A DNA stretch of 64,000 nt from Streptomyces sp. WMMC500 (GTDB lineage: Bacteria > Actinomycetota > Actinomycetes > Streptomycetales > Streptomycetaceae), in NCBI RefSeq assembly GCF_027497195.1, contig NZ_CP114905.1:8550342-8614341 (forward strand), in the 5' to 3' direction. The first letter of the stretch is position 1, and each line of letters starts with the position of its first letter. The notes beneath the pieces were generated by a model that ran no database searches, was not told the DNA's origin, and saw only the letters and a list, made by a program, of their open reading frames with translations. The position numbers were made by a program, and so were the translations under genes. Positions 63,239 to 64,000 of the stretch are shown one piece after another.

Positions 63239-64000
63239 CTAGGCACCAACCTTTGCGGTCGTGTGGTCGCGTTCGAGCTGGAGGTGTGCGCGCATGAGTT
63301 CGCCGGGGTTGGTCTGGGCTGCGAGCAGGGACAGTTCCCCGCACAGCACGGTGGCCGCGGCGATGACGGCGAGCCTGCGTGCGTTGGTGCCGGGTTCGCC
63401 GTCGGCGCGGCAGCCCAGGCGGGTCAGGTTCGTCTCCACGAAGCCCAGGCCCTTGCCGTTGCCGACGGTGCCGACGATCAGGTTGGGCAGGGTGCAGGAG
63501 AAGTACAGGTCGCCGTCGCGGTCTTCGGCCATCGTGACGCCTTGGGAGCCTTCGACGATGTTGGCCGCGTCCTGGCCGGTGGCCAGGTAGAAGCCGAGGA
63601 GCATGTTCGCGTAGTGGGCGTTGGCCGAGCGGATACCGCCGGCCAGGAGGGTGCCCAGGAGGTTCTTGCGGATGTTGAGCTCGACGACTTTCGCGGCGGT
63701 GGTGTGCAGGACGTCGGTGACGACCTGCTGGGGGATGAGCAGTTCGGTGACGACGTTCTTCCCGCGGCCGAGGATCCCGTTGATCGCGGTGGCCTTCTTG
63801 TCGGTGCAGTAGTTCCCGGAGATCGATCCGTAGGAGATGCCGGGGATGGTCTTGAGGAGGTGGCCCAGCAGGGCGTCGGAGGCGAGGGTGGCCATGTTGT
63901 GGCCGGAGGCGTCGCCGGTGCTGAACTCGAAGCGGATGAACAGCAGATTCGCCGTGATCTCGTGGCGGATGCCGATGAGCTGGGCGTACCGGCTGCAGCC
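63239..64000 (-). CDS. hmgR: Hydroxymethylglutaryl-CoA reductase, C-terminal part (cut by window end)
   Basis: The frame is open to base 64000; about 253 C-terminal residues are present. Class I features: FEFSTGDASGHNM, NYCTDKKATAIN with the catalytic Lys, and AHLQLERDH near the end with the likely His. It reduces HMG-CoA to mevalonate with NADPH. The 5' part and the remaining mevalonate genes (kinases, decarboxylase, isomerase) are expected beyond the window. Its composition is ordinary; the G/T skew stops at its 3' end. Confidence 0.95.
   Translation of the reverse strand, partial: GCSRYAQLIGIRHEITANLLFIRFEFSTGDASGHNMATLASDALLGHLLKTIPGISYGSISGNYCTDKKATAINGILGRGKNVVTELLIPQQVVTDVLHTTAAKVVELNIRKNLLGTLLAGGIRSANAHYANMLLGFYLATGQDAANIVEGSQGVTMAEDRDGDLYFSCTLPNLIVGTVGNGKGLGFVETNLTRLGCRADGEPGTNARRLAVIAAATVLCGELSLLAAQTNPGELMRAHLQLERDHTTAKVGA

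Noticed and set aside
61027..63249. Upstream extension of the NphT7-like frame to 1086 codons through the spacer and across the HMG-CoA synthase gene
   Set aside because: The extension is low-complexity Arg/Thr/His sequence and antiphase to a real gene; the natural start is the ATG at 61026.

Overview
The window is very GC-rich actinomycete DNA with strong G/C third-position codons. It carries an LAL regulator, a SARP, a modular type I PKS, rare TTA leucine codons and an NphT7-type mevalonate locus. Together these point to a Streptomyces or close relative, probably an accessory or secondary-metabolite region. Everything was read by eye; no search was run.

Layout. 1-12,889 is the 3' part of a modular PKS gene: a partial AT-ACP, then KS-AT-DH-KR-ACP and KS-AT-DH-ER-KR-ACP, ending in a docking tail with no thioesterase. 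Convergent to it (13.0-17.9 kb, minus) are a stand-alone E2-type acyltransferase, a discrete ACP, a type II thioesterase and a LAL/LuxR activator with a TTA codon. The ACP plus E2 pair resembles half of a tetronate-forming cassette. 18.3-35.8 kb is a mixed stretch: a small DUF6059-like protein, a PPOX protein, a large LuxR/NB-ARC regulator, a DUF1801 protein, an SH3 exoprotein, a squalene/phytoene synthase-family enzyme, a Cu/Zn-SOD-like protein, a DUF3152 protease-like protein, an AMP-ligase/transglutaminase pair, a Tat-exported molybdenum oxidoreductase, a RidA/HxlR divergent pair, a VOC protein and small hypothetical genes.

36.0-48.2 kb looks like a second, compact biosynthetic locus. It has an O-methyltransferase and a domesticated IS701-type transposase with its first catalytic aspartates lost and two TTA codons. 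A seven-gene plus-strand operon follows: EntA-like SDR, enoyl-CoA hydratase/isomerase, PPOX, SRPBCC, AMP-ligase, FAD monooxygenase and quinone-reductase-like MDR. A minus-strand KAS III/SDR pair (TTA at KAS III codon 6) and a divergent arylamine N-acetyltransferase complete it. I do not recognise its product. 48.2-51.3 kb holds an alkylsulfatase-type metallo-beta-lactamase, a lipoprotein and a secreted phospholipase A2.

51.3-59.9 kb is a scarred, repeat-rich interval. It contains a flavin-reductase relic, a SARP gene followed immediately by an 8-bp tandem array, two decayed istB (IS21) relics bracketing an IS5-type transposase and a phosphotransferase-like gene, and a ~185-bp inverted repeat pair. 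60.0-64.0 kb (minus) is the distal part of a mevalonate cluster: HMG-CoA reductase (cut by the window end), HMG-CoA synthase, a ~1-kb low-complexity spacer, then the NphT7-type acetoacetyl-CoA synthase. The top strand of ~52.25-54.6 and ~59.0-63.24 kb is unusually G+T rich whichever strand carries the gene.
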